DNA of 64,000 nt from Tenuifilaceae bacterium CYCD. Its GTDB lineage: Bacteria > Bacteroidota > Bacteroidia > Bacteroidales > Tenuifilaceae. The position numbers were made by a program, and so were the translations under genes. The DNA is taken from NCBI GenBank assembly GCA_036322835.1, contig AP027304.1, forward strand, positions 496,001 through 560,000, read 5' to 3'. This document shows, one piece after another, positions 8,894 to 19,426 of the stretch. How positions within the stretch are numbered: position 1 is the stretch's first letter; the number at the start of each line of letters is the position of its first letter. Under the pieces are notes generated by a model, which saw only the letters and a list, made by a program, of their open reading frames with translations, ran no database searches and had not been told where the DNA came from.

Positions 8894-10186
8894 ATGAACG
8901 AATATCTGCTGCATTTTATCTGGAAATACAAGCCGTTTTTGTTCAATGGCATAAAAACCAATTCCACCGAGGCAATTGAGATAATTGACCCAGGAGAACA
9001 TAACCGCAACGCTGGCCCCGATTTCTTTAACGCTAAGGTAAAAATTGGCAATACCCTATGGGTTGGAAATGTTGAAATGCACATCGATGCATCGGATTGG
9101 TACGCTCACGGTCACCACACGGACAAAAGTTACAACAACGTAATCCTTCATGTTGTGGTTAACAATAATAGGCAAGCAAAAACATCATCAGGAATTGACA
9201 TTCCAACAATTACAATTCAGTATCCAACCAATTTAGAAGAAAACCTCAATAGTATTACCAATTCGGGAAATTGGGTTCCTTGCGCAAAGCAACTTGATGG
9301 AGTTAACCCTATAACAATCAAATCGTGGATTGAAAAAATGATGGTTGAACGATTAGAGCAAAAAATTTCGGAGGTAACCACATCCGTTTCAGAGTGCGGC
9401 AATAACTGGGAGGAAGCCTTCTACCGCTCAGTTGTCCGATGTTTTGGGTTGAAGATTAACGCCGTTCCAGCAGAACTACTCGCCAAGGCTACACCATTGA
9501 AATCGCTGGCGAAACACAAAAACAACCTGTTTCAGTTGGAAGCCATTATGTTTGGACAAGCAGGACTGCTCAACAACACAGAAACAAAGGATGAATATCA
9601 GCTTTCGCTTAAGATTGAGTATAACTATCTTCAACGTAAATTCAACCTCAAGCCTATTGATGGAGCAATGTGGAAATTTATGCGATTACGACCGCCAGCA
9701 TTCCCAACCGTCCGAATTGCACAGTTATCAATGCTAATCCATAAATCATCATCACTCTTTTCGCGAATAATCGAAGCAAACAACGTTAAGGAAATAGAAG
9801 GCTTGCTAACCGTTGATACCTCGGAATACTGGAAAGCCCATTACAACTTAGGGAATCAATCACCAGCCAGAGAAAAGCGGCTAGGGAAACAGACTGTTGA
9901 AACAATCATCTTAAATTCAGTTATTCCATTCATGTTTGCCTTCGGCGAAGCAAGAGGAAAGCCCGAATTAAAAGAAAAATCGCTGAATTTATTAGAAATG
10001 CTACCTGCCGAAAAAAATAGAATAATAGATAATTTTATTACCACAGGCATAAAACCCATGTCTGCTTTTGATTCCCAAGCCTTACTATACTTAAAAGCCA
10101 ACTACTGCGATTTACACAAATGTATTTTTTGTAACATAGGTTCCTCCATTATATTAAAAAGCAACCTATCTTTAGAACAAATTTGA
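8894..10186 (+). CDS. DUF2851 family protein
   Basis: 430 residues. The opening M-N-E-Y-L-L-H-F-I-W-K and the motif G-x-H-N-R-N-A-G-P-D-F are hallmarks of DUF2851, a soluble family widespread in Bacteroidota with no assigned function. There is no signal peptide or membrane segment. It lies 62 bases upstream of an SDR gene on the same strand and may be co-transcribed with it. Confidence 0.85.
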   Translation: MNEYLLHFIWKYKPFLFNGIKTNSTEAIEIIDPGEHNRNAGPDFFNAKVKIGNTLWVGNVEMHIDASDWYAHGHHTDKSYNNVILHVVVNNNRQAKTSSGIDIPTITIQYPTNLEENLNSITNSGNWVPCAKQLDGVNPITIKSWIEKMMVERLEQKISEVTTSVSECGNNWEEAFYRSVVRCFGLKINAVPAELLAKATPLKSLAKHKNNLFQLEAIMFGQAGLLNNTETKDEYQLSLKIEYNYLQRKFNLKPIDGAMWKFMRLRPPAFPTVRIAQLSMLIHKSSSLFSRIIEANNVKEIEGLLTVDTSEYWKAHYNLGNQSPAREKRLGKQTVETIILNSVIPFMFAFGEARGKPELKEKSLNLLEMLPAEKNRIIDNFITTGIKPMSAFDSQALLYLKANYCDLHKCIFCNIGSSIILKSNLSLEQI

Positions 10187-10248
10187 AAATAGATTTTAGA
10201 TACTGTAACCATCAATATTAACTCAGAGAAATTTTAAAAATTTCACCA

Positions 10249-11136
10249 ATGAGAATACTCGTAACCGGCGCAAATGGAATTGTAGGTAAAAAAGTTGTGA
10301 AACAACTTGTTGCTAGTGGAAACCACGAAGTTTATGCAACATCCCTTAAACGAATGCAACTCGAAGGGGCCCAAACATTCACATCGAACCTTCAGAATGC
10401 CGATATAAACAACCTAGTTGAACAGCTAAAACTCGAAACCATCATTCACTGCGCAGCACTCTCCAGTCCCGATGCCTGTGAGGTTGACCGGTTCATGTGC
10501 AAAAAAATGAATATTGAGGTTACGGCAAGAATTGCCGCTGCATGCAGGGATTACAGTGCCCATTTGGTATTCCTATCTACCGATTTCATATTCGATGGCA
10601 TTAAAGGCAATTACACCGAGGAAGATGCTATAAATCCAATTTCGTACTACGGAGAATCGAAGATGGAGTCGGAAAACATGCTAAGAACAATGGGTATACC
10701 CCATGCTGTTGTTCGGACCTCGCTGGTATATGGTTATGAGGAAAAACTATCGCGAGCCAACATACTTACAAGAGTAATTCAATACATGAAAAAGCAGCAG
10801 GCATACAGGGTCCCTGTAGATCAAATACGAACCCCAACACTTGCCGAAGATTTAGCAAAAGGAATTGCAACCATCTCCGAAAATAAAATTAATGGCCTTT
10901 ACCACATTGCTGGGGCCGATAGTATTTCGGTTGCCGATTTTGCAAACCAAATAGCAAAAACATTCAACCTAGACGAATCACTTTTACAGAGAGTTACAAC
11001 AAAAGAATTATCGGAACCCGCACCACGCCCCCTCAACTCATCGCTTGTAATTGAAAAGGCTCGCCAAGATTTAATCTACAACCCAACACCAATTATTGAA
11101 GGATTAAAAATTGTTAAATCTCAAATGGATTTATAG
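10249..11136 (+). CDS. SDR family oxidoreductase (dTDP-4-dehydrorhamnose reductase-like)
   Basis: 295 residues. The Rossmann motif T-G-A-N-G-I-V-G begins at residue 7, S-T-D-F-I-F-D-G is near residue 110, and the catalytic Y-x-x-x-K is Y-Y-G-E-S-K near residue 135. The pattern is that of RmlD-type extended/atypical SDRs that reduce nucleotide sugars, but no rml cluster is present, so the substrate cannot be assigned. It is followed by the rpsO promoter region. Confidence 0.85.
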   Translation: MRILVTGANGIVGKKVVKQLVASGNHEVYATSLKRMQLEGAQTFTSNLQNADINNLVEQLKLETIIHCAALSSPDACEVDRFMCKKMNIEVTARIAAACRDYSAHLVFLSTDFIFDGIKGNYTEEDAINPISYYGESKMESENMLRTMGIPHAVVRTSLVYGYEEKLSRANILTRVIQYMKKQQAYRVPVDQIRTPTLAEDLAKGIATISENKINGLYHIAGADSISVADFANQIAKTFNLDESLLQRVTTKELSEPAPRPLNSSLVIEKARQDLIYNPTPIIEGLKIVKSQMDL

Positions 11137-11268
11137 GTGATATTTAAAATATATTTTATAAACAATTCAACAATACAAAACACTATATTGCAATAATTTA
11201 ACATTAAAAACTATAATTACATGTTCGAAAAAAGATGGGTTGAATGAATAATTTCTGAAAAAAGGTTT

Positions 11269-11276
11269 TATCTTTG
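11269..11276 (+). promoter_or_regulatory. rpsO promoter, Bacteroidota -7 box
   Basis: TATCTTTG matches the phylum's TAnnTTTG -7 consensus, 43 bases before the rpsO start. The -33 element is not clear. Confidence 0.6.
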
Positions 11277-11319
11277 CACCTCAAATTAAGAGTTTATCTA
11301 CCCACTAATTATCAGTGTT

Positions 11320-11592
11320 ATGAATTACTTATCGGCAGAAAAGAAACAAGAGATTTTTAAGGATTACGGGAAGTCCAATACCGACACTGGTTCACCAGAG
11401 AGCCAGATTGCGTTATTCTCCTACCGTATCAACCACTTAACAGAGCACTTGAAAACCCATAGAAAAGACTATGGAACTCAACGTTCTCTATTAAAGTTGG
11501 TAGGTAAACGGAGAAGACTACTTGATTACTTAAAGGAAAACGATATTGAGAGATATCGAGCAGTGGTAAAAGCACTAAACTTGAGAAAGTAA
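11320..11592 (+). CDS. rpsO: 30S ribosomal protein S15
   Basis: 90 residues, the normal length of S15. It contains the conserved [10 protein letters not shown] and the C-terminal [10 protein letters not shown] motif. S15 binds 16S rRNA and organises the platform of the small subunit. It sits upstream of pnp as in many bacteria, but here a strong terminator and a separate promoter lie between them. Confidence 0.98.
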   Translation: MNYLSAEKKQEIFKDYGKSNTDTGSPESQIALFSYRINHLTEHLKTHRKDYGTQRSLLKLVGKRRRLLDYLKENDIERYRAVVKALNLRK

Positions 11593-11599
11593 AAAATTC

Positions 11600-11628
11600 A
11601 AAAGGCAATTCTAAATTGCCTTTTTTTG
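11600..11628 (+). terminator. rpsO terminator
   Basis: Perfect stem AAAGGCAATT / AATTGCCTTT with a 3-base loop, followed by a run of seven T, 8 bases after the rpsO stop. Confidence 0.9.
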
Positions 11629-11695
11629 TAACAATATTTATCGTCGTAGGGAAATAAACAATTCCTTCGATTATATTTATAAAATCAAAATGCAG

Positions 11696-11703
11696 TAACT
11701 TTG
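11696..11703 (+). promoter_or_regulatory. pnp promoter, -7 box
   Basis: TAACTTTG fits TAnnTTTG, 31 bases before the pnp start. With the rpsO terminator this implies separate transcription of pnp. Confidence 0.6.
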
Positions 11704-11734
11704 TTTACCATTTAATTATCATATAAATTATAGT

Positions 11735-13873
11735 ATGCTAAAAGTTGTAAAAAAAACAATCGAACTAAGCGATGGAAGAACTATTGTTCTTGAAACTGGC
11801 AAACTTGCCAAGCAAGCTCACGGTTCGGTTGTACTAACAATGGGTAAAACCATGCTTCTCGCTACAGTTGTAAGCGCTCAGGAAGCAAAAGAAGATGTAG
11901 ATTTTATGCCACTCAGCGTGGAGTATAAGGAGAAATTCGCCGCAAGCGGACGCTTTCCTGGCGGCTTCATGAAACGCGAAGCAAAACCTTCTGATTACGA
12001 GATTCTGATTGCTCGCCTTATCGATCGCGCGCTTCGTCCCCTGTTCCCCGAAGATTACCACGCAGACACATTTGTTACGGTTAACCTAATTTCTGCAGAG
12101 AAAGACATTATGCCCGACTCATTGGCAGGATTAGCCGCCTCTGCAGCGCTTGCTGTTTCTGACGTTCCGTTTCACGGTCCAATATCCGAAGTTCGTGTAG
12201 CCCGCGTTAAGGGCAAGTTCATGATTAACCCAACATTCAAAGAGGTTGAGGAAGCTGATATTGATATGATAGTTGCAGCAACCTACGACAACATTCTCAT
12301 GGTTGAGGGCGAACTTAAAGAGGTTTCCGAAGCCGATATGCTCGAAGCCATTAAAACTGCCCACGACGCCATTAAACCCCAGTGCCTTGCGCAAATTGAA
12401 TTGGCCAAGGAGGTTGGTATTGCTAAACGTCAATACTGCCACGAAACAAACGATGAAGATCTAAAAGCAAAAGTACATGAGTTTTGCTACGACAAGGTTT
12501 ACAATGTGGCAAAATCGGTTCTTCCAAAGCACGAACGCACCGACGCATTCGATGCTATCAAAAAGTCTTTTATCGAAACCTTACCAGAGGAAGAACGCGA
12601 AGCAAAAACATTCCTGGTGAACCGCTACTACCATACGGTTGAGAAAGAAGCTATGCGCAATATGATTCTTAACGAAGGGGTACGCCTTGACGGCAGAAAA
12701 ACCAACGAAATTCGTCCCATCTGGTGCGAAGTGGATTATTTACCCATGGCTCACGGTTCCGCGATTTTTACCCGTGGTGAAACACAATCGTTAACCACCG
12801 TAACCATTGGAACCAAACTCGACGAAAAGATCATTGACGAGGTTTTGATGAAGGGAACAGAAAAGTTCACCCTACACTACAACTTTCCTCCTTTCTCAAC
12901 CGGTGAAGCAAAAGCATCACGTGGCGTAAGCCGTAGAGAGATTGGACACGGAAATCTTGCTCACAGAGCTTTGAAAAACATGATACCTCATCCTGACGAA
13001 AACCCTTACGCAATTCGTGTAGTAAGCGACATTCTTGAATCGAACGGGTCATCGTCGATGGCAACAGTTTGCGCAGGAACCCTTGCGCTAATGGATGCTG
13101 GTATTAAAATTAAGAAACCCGTATCGGGCATCGCCATGGGGCTAATCACCGAAAAGGGCTCATCAAGATTTGCAGTTCTTTCAGATATTCTAGGTGATGA
13201 GGATCACTTGGGTGACATGGACTTTAAAGTTACCGGAACCCGCGATGGTATCACTGCTACACAAATGGACATAAAGGTTGAAGGCCTATCCTACGAAGTG
13301 CTTGCCAAAGCATTACATCAAGCTCACGAGGGAAGAATGCACATTCTCGGCAAAATTCTTGAAACTATTCCAGAACCACGCGCTGAATTTAAACCTCACG
13401 CTCCACGAATTGAGCAATTCAGCATTCCTCGCGACTCCATAGGAGCAGTTATTGGCCCTGGCGGTAAAGTAATTCAGGAAATTCAACGCGAAACCCTAAC
13501 AACAATCACCATCGAGGAAATTAACAACCATGGAGTAGTTAGTGTATTTGCAGAATCGGCCGACAGTATAAGCGCTGCCGTAAAATGGATTAAAGGCATT
13601 GTGGCTGTTCCCGAAGTAGGAGAAATTTACCACGGCAAAGTAAAATCAATAATGCCTTTCGGTGCTTTCATCGAAATCATGCCCAATAAGGACGGACTTC
13701 TACACATCTCTGAAATAGACTGGAAACGCATTGAGAAAGTAGAAGATGTACTTAAAGAAGGCGATGAACTTGATGTTAAACTAATAGAAATTGATAAGAA
13801 GACTGGCAAACTTAAACTTTCAAGAAAGGTTTTACTAGAAAAACCAGAAAGTAAAAAGAAAGAACAGCAGTAA
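11735..13873 (+). CDS. pnp: Polyribonucleotide nucleotidyltransferase (PNPase)
   Basis: 712 residues, standard length. Two RNase PH-like domains (about 1-220 and 310-545) flank an alpha-helical linker, followed by a KH domain (around [11 protein letters not shown] near 570) and an S1 RNA-binding domain (about 625-700). The enzyme degrades RNA 3' to 5' phosphorolytically. The C-terminal region ends in a short Lys/Glu-rich tail. Confidence 0.98.
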   Translation: MLKVVKKTIELSDGRTIVLETGKLAKQAHGSVVLTMGKTMLLATVVSAQEAKEDVDFMPLSVEYKEKFAASGRFPGGFMKREAKPSDYEILIARLIDRALRPLFPEDYHADTFVTVNLISAEKDIMPDSLAGLAASAALAVSDVPFHGPISEVRVARVKGKFMINPTFKEVEEADIDMIVAATYDNILMVEGELKEVSEADMLEAIKTAHDAIKPQCLAQIELAKEVGIAKRQYCHETNDEDLKAKVHEFCYDKVYNVAKSVLPKHERTDAFDAIKKSFIETLPEEEREAKTFLVNRYYHTVEKEAMRNMILNEGVRLDGRKTNEIRPIWCEVDYLPMAHGSAIFTRGETQSLTTVTIGTKLDEKIIDEVLMKGTEKFTLHYNFPPFSTGEAKASRGVSRREIGHGNLAHRALKNMIPHPDENPYAIRVVSDILESNGSSSMATVCAGTLALMDAGIKIKKPVSGIAMGLITEKGSSRFAVLSDILGDEDHLGDMDFKVTGTRDGITATQMDIKVEGLSYEVLAKALHQAHEGRMHILGKILETIPEPRAEFKPHAPRIEQFSIPRDSIGAVIGPGGKVIQEIQRETLTTITIEEINNHGVVSVFAESADSISAAVKWIKGIVAVPEVGEIYHGKVKSIMPFGAFIEIMPNKDGLLHISEIDWKRIEKVEDVLKEGDELDVKLIEIDKKTGKLKLSRKVLLEKPESKKKEQQ

Positions 13874-13884
13874 TGATATAAGTT

Positions 13885-13915
13885 AAAGGGAGTTTAAAAC
13901 TCCCTTTTCTTTTTT
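13885..13915 (+). terminator. pnp terminator
   Basis: An 11-bp stem AAAGGGAGTTT / AAACTCCCTTT with a very short loop, followed by TCTTTTTT, just after the pnp stop. Confidence 0.88.
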
Positions 13916-14025
13916 AATCAGTCAACAAATAAAACATCAATATCAACTTTATTGAACCATAACTATGCTTATGATTACAGGATGATAATTTATTGACAAA
14001 ACAAAATGGTTTTAATAAATTTATG

Positions 14026-14033
14026 TATTTTTG
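14026..14033 (+). promoter_or_regulatory. Promoter -7 box for the prolyl oligopeptidase gene
   Basis: TATTTTTG fits TAnnTTTG and lies 34 bases before the start codon. Confidence 0.5.
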
Positions 14034-14067
14034 TAGTACGTTCTAACTTAACGTTAAATAGCATATA

Positions 14068-16182
14068 ATGAAAAAGATTGCTGTAATCCTAATAGTTTTT
14101 GTTCCAATGGTGTTTGTTGCTTGTAATAGTAACAGGGTAAAATATCCCGAAACCAAGAAAGTTGATGTTGTTGATGATTATTTCGGAACAAAGGTTTCCG
14201 ACCCTTATCGTTGGCTCGAAGATGATAAATCCCCCGAAGTAGCAGAATGGGTAAAATCCCAAAATGAAATTACATCCAACTACCTCAACCAAATACCCTT
14301 CCGTACAAAAATTAAAAATCGCTTAACCGAAATATGGAATTACACATCAATGGGTGTACCTTTTAAAGAAGGCGGCCGTTACTATTTTTACAAAAAGGAT
14401 GGACTTCAGAACCAAAGCATCCTTTATACTATGGAATCGTTAGAATCCGAGCCCAAAGTTCTGCTCGATCCCAATACATTAAGTGCAGATGGAACCGTAG
14501 CGCTATCATCTGTAGTTCCATCACGCGATGGCAAGTACATGGCCTACACCACCAACGATGGCGGTTCTGATTGGCAGAAAATCAACATTATGGATCTTGC
14601 TACTGGCAAAAATTTGACCGATGAAATTAAGTGGGTAAAAATTTCGTCAATTGCATGGTACAAAAATGGTTTCTTTTACAGTAGGTATGATGCTCCTAAA
14701 GATGGATCGGAACTTTCAAACATAAACCAAAACCATAAAGTTTACTATCACACTATTGGAACAAATCCAGAAACCGATGAACTAATATTTTCGAATAAGC
14801 AATACCCTTTACGAAACTACACAACCCAAACAACCGAGGATGAAAAGTACCTTATCATCTACGAAACAGAATCAACCTACGGAAATTCAATCTATATCAA
14901 AAATTTATCGGATAAAAAAACTGATTTTTCCCAACTAACAACTGGATTTGAATTCGAATACACCATTCTTGATCATATAAACGACAATCTTATCGTTCTA
15001 ACCAACTACAAAGCTCCCAAATACAAGCTAATCAAGATAAATATTAATAGCCTTGAGGTTGGAAACTGGAAAGATTTACTCCCCGAACGAAAAGATGTTC
15101 TTAGCAACTGTGCCCTAATAGGGGGAAAGGTTGTTGCAACCTACATTGTAGATGCAAAAAGCAAGGTTGAGGTATATAACCTTGATGGAAATAAAATTTC
15201 TGATATCGAATTTCCGACTTTGGGCACAATAGGTGGAATTAGTGGATCAATTAACGACAGCATCGCATTCTATAACTTCTCTTCATTTACAGTACCTTCG
15301 GTTGTTTACAAGTACAATATCGAAAAAAACCAATCAACCGAATTCTTTAAACCTGAGATTAATTTCAACTTCAACGATTACGAAACAAAGCAAGTATTCT
15401 ACACAAGCAAGGATGGCACTTTGGTTCCTATGTTTATAGTGCACAAAAAAGGAATAGAACTCAATGGAGAAAACCCAACCCTACTATATGGATACGGCGG
15501 TTTTAACATTAGTTTGATGCCTTACTTCAGCACCGCACGTTTGTTGTGGCTCGAGAATGGTGGAGTTTTTGCAATGGCCAACCTACGTGGCGGTGGTGAG
15601 TATGGCGAGAACTGGTATAGAGCGGGCACAAAACTCAACAAGCAGAATGTATTTGATGATTTTATTGCCGCAGCGGAATATCTTATCAAAGAAAAATATA
15701 CATCGCCAAAGAAATTAGCAATCCAGGGAGGTTCAAATGGAGGACTTCTAGTTGGAGCCGTTATTAATCAACGCCCCGATCTTTTTAAAGTGGCCATTCC
15801 GCAAGTTGGAGTAATGGATATGCTACGTTTCCACAAATTCACCATTGGATGGAACTGGATTAACGATTTCGGATCGAGTGAGGATTCAATCCAATTTCTG
15901 AATTTGTACAGGTTTTCACCTATTCACAATATTCAGCAAGGGGTAAAATATCCTGCAATAATGGTTACTACCGCCGATCATGATGACAGGGTTGTTCCAG
16001 CCCACTCGTTCAAGTATATTGCCACCATGCAGGATAAGAATAAACGAGCTAAAAATCCCGCAATAATAAGGATTCAAACCCGTGCAGGACATGGCGCAGG
16101 AACACCAACCGCGCTGATGATTGATGAGTACACCGATATTTATTCCTTTATATTTTATAACATGGGAATCGATCTTCAATAG
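14068..16182 (+). CDS. Prolyl oligopeptidase family lipoprotein (S9A)
   Basis: 704 residues. A lipoprotein signal ends at Cys19 (F-V-A-C), so the enzyme is probably anchored in the cell envelope. An N-terminal seven-bladed propeller (about 80-420) precedes the alpha/beta-hydrolase domain. The catalytic triad is visible: Ser556 in G-G-S-N-G-G, Asp639 in D-H-D-D-R-V, and His675 in R-A-G-H-G. It cleaves after proline in short peptides. Monocistronic, with its own -7 box and terminator. Confidence 0.95.
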   Translation: MKKIAVILIVFVPMVFVACNSNRVKYPETKKVDVVDDYFGTKVSDPYRWLEDDKSPEVAEWVKSQNEITSNYLNQIPFRTKIKNRLTEIWNYTSMGVPFKEGGRYYFYKKDGLQNQSILYTMESLESEPKVLLDPNTLSADGTVALSSVVPSRDGKYMAYTTNDGGSDWQKINIMDLATGKNLTDEIKWVKISSIAWYKNGFFYSRYDAPKDGSELSNINQNHKVYYHTIGTNPETDELIFSNKQYPLRNYTTQTTEDEKYLIIYETESTYGNSIYIKNLSDKKTDFSQLTTGFEFEYTILDHINDNLIVLTNYKAPKYKLIKININSLEVGNWKDLLPERKDVLSNCALIGGKVVATYIVDAKSKVEVYNLDGNKISDIEFPTLGTIGGISGSINDSIAFYNFSSFTVPSVVYKYNIEKNQSTEFFKPEINFNFNDYETKQVFYTSKDGTLVPMFIVHKKGIELNGENPTLLYGYGGFNISLMPYFSTARLLWLENGGVFAMANLRGGGEYGENWYRAGTKLNKQNVFDDFIAAAEYLIKEKYTSPKKLAIQGGSNGGLLVGAVINQRPDLFKVAIPQVGVMDMLRFHKFTIGWNWINDFGSSEDSIQFLNLYRFSPIHNIQQGVKYPAIMVTTADHDDRVVPAHSFKYIATMQDKNKRAKNPAIIRIQTRAGHGAGTPTALMIDEYTDIYSFIFYNMGIDLQ

Positions 16183-16202
16183 GATCATTAACTAAAATAT
16201 CC

Positions 16203-16236
16203 AAGGGTTAAGCCATTGTGCTTAGCCCTTTTTTTT
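16203..16236 (+). terminator. Terminator of the prolyl oligopeptidase gene
   Basis: An AAGGGTTAAG arm and CTTAGCCCTT arm (one G-T pair) with an 8-base loop and a run of eight T. Confidence 0.88.
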
Positions 16237-16302
16237 ATTAACAATGAGAAAAAGAAATACCTATTCTTTTAACTTAGCATTTTTAAATCTATTCGAACTA
16301 AA

Positions 16303-16932
16303 ATGCAATATCTTGTTATTGAAGGAAATATTGGCGCAGGAAAAACAACGCTAGCCACAATGCTAGCAAACGACTTAAACGCAAAACTCATTCTTGAACA
16401 GTTTGCCGATAATCCATTTCTTCCCAGATTTTACGAGAATCCAGAGAGATATAGCTTTCCACTAGAACTCTCGTTTTTAGCAGAAAGGTATAAGCAACTA
16501 AACATTGATTTAAGAACAGGCTCCCTATTCCAAAACCTTTCCATTGCCGACTATTTTTTTATGAAATCCCTCATTTTTGCACAAAATACCCTAAGCGGAG
16601 ACGAACTACAACTATACAAACAAATTTTCTCGATAATCTACAATACGCTACCAAAGCCAAACCTTTACGTATATTTACACTTACCCACAAATAAACTAAT
16701 TCAAAACATACAGAAAAGGGGAAGAACATACGAGCAATCAATATCCCCTGAATATCTAAATAATTTAACCCAAGGGTACTTTGATTTCTTCAAGCAACAT
16801 CCCGACTATACCTTTTTAATTATAGACACAAGCAACATAGATTTTGTAGAAAAAATCGAGGATTACCAAAAAATCAAAAGTATTATTTTTGACAAAACAT
16901 ATAATAAAGGTGTCAATCGCGTGACTTTCTAG
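16303..16932 (+). CDS. Deoxynucleoside kinase
   Basis: 209 residues. The P-loop G-N-I-G-A-G-K-T lies at residues 8-15, followed by an E-x-F-A-D-N-P-F-L substrate-site motif and a Y-L-x-L-P-T stretch, the pattern of the deoxyadenosine/deoxyguanosine kinase (dNK) family. It phosphorylates salvaged deoxynucleosides in the cytoplasm. The R-G-R-x-Y-E lid motif is present near residue 145. Base preference cannot be read from sequence alone. Confidence 0.92.
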   Translation: MQYLVIEGNIGAGKTTLATMLANDLNAKLILEQFADNPFLPRFYENPERYSFPLELSFLAERYKQLNIDLRTGSLFQNLSIADYFFMKSLIFAQNTLSGDELQLYKQIFSIIYNTLPKPNLYVYLHLPTNKLIQNIQKRGRTYEQSISPEYLNNLTQGYFDFFKQHPDYTFLIIDTSNIDFVEKIEDYQKIKSIIFDKTYNKGVNRVTF

Positions 16933-16983
16933 TGCAAAATAGCTATCTTAGCGGATGCATTTTTTTTTTAATGAAAAGTATGC

Positions 16984-16991
16984 TATGTTTG
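16984..16991 (+). promoter_or_regulatory. Promoter -7 box for the OmpA/TPR lipoprotein
   Basis: TATGTTTG fits TAnnTTTG, 44 bases upstream of the start at 17036. Confidence 0.55.
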
Positions 16992-17035
16992 TATGCATTA
17001 ATCATGTTGAACAATAAACAACTAACCAATTTAAT

Positions 17036-18739
17036 ATGAAAATGAAAGGTTTAAAATTTGCAATCATCGCGTTAGCAGCCCTAGTATTAGGCGGTTGCGG
17101 TGGTGTGGAAAAAATGAAAGAGCTACCAGCCGGTTTTACTCTAAAGGTAACCCCAAACCCTATGGAAGTACACGGCAATAAAGTAAAAGCTACCATCGAG
17201 GGTGCAATTCCTGCAAAGTATTTTAACAAAAAAGCTATTGTAGAAATTACCCCAGTTATCGTTTATAAAGGTGGTGAGTTAACATTACCCGTTAAAGTTC
17301 TTCAAGGTGAAGACGTTCAGGCTAACAACCAAGTAATTAACTACGAAGCAGGTGGATCATGGAAACATGATGTAGAGTTTGATTATAAAAACGAAATGTT
17401 CAGTTGCACACTTGAGTGCCGTTTTGTAATCACCTACAAGGACAAGAAAGTTCCTTTCGATGCTCCTCAAAAAGTTGGCATTGGCACCTTGGCAACCTAC
17501 AAATTGGTTGACATTGATCCAAAACCAATCATGTTATCCGATAAATTTGTTCGCGTAAATCCTGAGGAAAAAGAAGCTCAGATCAATTTCGTAATCCAGA
17601 AATCTGATATTCGTAAATCGGAACTTACCAAGGACGAACTTAAGGTATTAAACGACTTCCTAGTTGCTGCTTCTCAAGCAAAGAACAAAGAAGTTAAGGA
17701 AATTAAAGTATCCGCTTATGCATCTCCTGATGGTCCAGAAAAACTTAACGAAAAACTTTCTCAAGATCGCGGTAAGAATACCGATAAATATTTAGCAGAT
17801 GTTTTCAAAAAGGCAAAAGTAAAAGATGCTAAGGCTGCTACTGTAGAAACTACTACAGAAGACTGGGACGGTTTCCAAAAGGCTGTTCAAGCATCGGATG
17901 TTGAAGATAAAGAATTAATTATCCGTGTTCTTTCCATGTATTCTGATCCTGAAGTTCGTGAAAAAGAAATCAAAAACTTATCAAAAGTTTACAAAGTATT
18001 AGCAGAAAAGATTCTTCCTCAACTACGTAGATCAAAAATGATTGCAAAAGTTGATGTAATTGGTTTCTCTGATGATACATTAAAGTACATGGTTGAAAAC
18101 AATGCTTACGATAGTCTAAACGTTGAAGAAATGCTTTACGCTGCAACTCTTGTAACCGATGTTAATAAGAAGATCGAAGTTTACATGAAGGCTGGCGAAA
18201 AGTTCAACTGCCCACGTGGATACAACAATGCTGCATACTTGCACCTTAACAATAAAGACGTTGCCGCTGCAAAGGCTGCCCTTGATAAAATTCCTGCTGA
18301 TCAAAAGATTCCTGCTGTTACTAACAACCGCGGTTGCGTAGCTTTAATGGAAGGTAATGTTGATGAAGCAGAAAAACTATTCACCGAAGCTGCTAATGCT
18401 GGTAATGAAGTAAAATACAACCTTGGTATCATTGCTATCATAAAGAACCAATACCCTGCTGCTGCTGATTATTTTGCAGGTAGCGACTCATTCAACCTTG
18501 GCTTAGCTCTTCTACTTAACGCAAAAGTTGACGCTGCTAAAAATACCTTTGCAAAGGTTGAAACAGCTAAAGGTTACTATGGCCGTGCAATTGTAGGTGC
18601 TCGTTTACAAGAAGAGGCAACTGTTCTTGATAACCTTCGTACTGCTATTGGTAAAGATGCTAGCCTAAAGGATCGTGCTAAGGAAGATGTTGAATTCCGC
18701 AACTATTTCCAAAACGAAGCTTTCAAGGCAATTTTCTAG
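17036..18739 (+). CDS. Outer-membrane-type lipoprotein with OmpA-like and TPR regions
   Basis: 567 residues. The lipobox L-V-L-G-G-C places lipidated Cys at 21. Residues of about 215-265 (A-S-P-D-G-P-E-x-L-N-x-x-L-S-x-x-R) resemble the peptidoglycan-binding OmpA_C motif. The C-terminal third consists of tetratricopeptide-like helices (A-A-Y-L-H-L-N-N ... A-x-x-A-L). The gene uses GCT/GTT-rich codons and has a strong terminator, suggesting high expression. It probably tethers the outer membrane to the wall. Confidence 0.85.
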   Translation: MKMKGLKFAIIALAALVLGGCGGVEKMKELPAGFTLKVTPNPMEVHGNKVKATIEGAIPAKYFNKKAIVEITPVIVYKGGELTLPVKVLQGEDVQANNQVINYEAGGSWKHDVEFDYKNEMFSCTLECRFVITYKDKKVPFDAPQKVGIGTLATYKLVDIDPKPIMLSDKFVRVNPEEKEAQINFVIQKSDIRKSELTKDELKVLNDFLVAASQAKNKEVKEIKVSAYASPDGPEKLNEKLSQDRGKNTDKYLADVFKKAKVKDAKAATVETTTEDWDGFQKAVQASDVEDKELIIRVLSMYSDPEVREKEIKNLSKVYKVLAEKILPQLRRSKMIAKVDVIGFSDDTLKYMVENNAYDSLNVEEMLYAATLVTDVNKKIEVYMKAGEKFNCPRGYNNAAYLHLNNKDVAAAKAALDKIPADQKIPAVTNNRGCVALMEGNVDEAEKLFTEAANAGNEVKYNLGIIAIIKNQYPAAADYFAGSDSFNLGLALLLNAKVDAAKNTFAKVETAKGYYGRAIVGARLQEEATVLDNLRTAIGKDASLKDRAKEDVEFRNYFQNEAFKAIF

Positions 18740-18762
18740 CAAATAATAATTGATACATATAG

Positions 18763-18791
18763 AAAGACCTGCCAGTTGGCAGGTCTTTTTT
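18763..18791 (+). terminator. Terminator of the OmpA/TPR lipoprotein gene
   Basis: A perfect 11-bp stem AAAGACCTGCC / GGCAGGTCTTT around an AGTT loop, followed by T. Confidence 0.92.
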
Positions 18792-18806
18792 AATATTATT
18801 CTGTTT

Positions 18807-19346
18807 TTACTTACTCAATTTCGAGAAGAAATCCCAAAGCACGATACCTGCCGAAACAGAGATATTGAAAGAATGCTTTGTCCCAAACTGCGGTATTTCG
18901 ATACATTCATCGGATAAATCAACTACTTCCTGCTCAACTCCACGCAGTTCATTTCCGAATACTAATGCATATTTCGCATTAGGCTCTGGTTGATACGATA
19001 TCAAATTATGGCTATTTTCGGCTTGTTCTATTGATATTACCTTATAACCATTCGCTTTTAGTTGCTCTACAGCAATTACGGTTCTATCAATATACTCCCA
19101 ACTAACAGAATTCTCGGCACCAAGTGCAGTTCGGTGAATCTCATTATCTGGGGGCGTTCCGGTTATTCCGCAAAGCAAAATTTTCTCAACCAATAGCGCA
19201 TCAGCGGTTCTAAAAACCGATCCTACATTATTTAAACTCCTTATATTATCCAGCACCACAACAATAGGCAGTTTACCCGCTGTCTTATATTCATCTACAC
19301 TCTTACGGTTTAACTCTTCGTTAGCCAATTTCCTATTTTTCATCAT
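18807..19346 (-). CDS. TrmH/SpoU family RNA 2'-O-methyltransferase
   Basis: 179 residues, the short form lacking an N-terminal substrate-binding domain. The three SpoU motifs are present: N-N-V-G-S-V-F-R-T-A-D, F-G-N-E-L-R-G-V-E and S-F-N-I-S-V-S-A-G. These build the knotted SAM site. The substrate (tRNA or rRNA) is not determinable. Start taken at the first of two adjacent ATGs; the second (19343) is equally good. Confidence 0.92.
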   Translation of the reverse strand: MMKNRKLANEELNRKSVDEYKTAGKLPIVVVLDNIRSLNNVGSVFRTADALLVEKILLCGITGTPPDNEIHRTALGAENSVSWEYIDRTVIAVEQLKANGYKVISIEQAENSHNLISYQPEPNAKYALVFGNELRGVEQEVVDLSDECIEIPQFGTKHSFNISVSAGIVLWDFFSKLSK

Positions 19347-19426
19347 AAAGAATTAATTTGATTGCAAATGTACTTATTCATTTTTTGTAAATTTAGTAAG
19401 TCAATAATCTATAAACATACTTTTCG

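Noticed and set aside
9217-10101. Antisense frames across the DUF2851 gene
   Set aside because: Shadows of a family-supported 430-codon gene on the plus strand.
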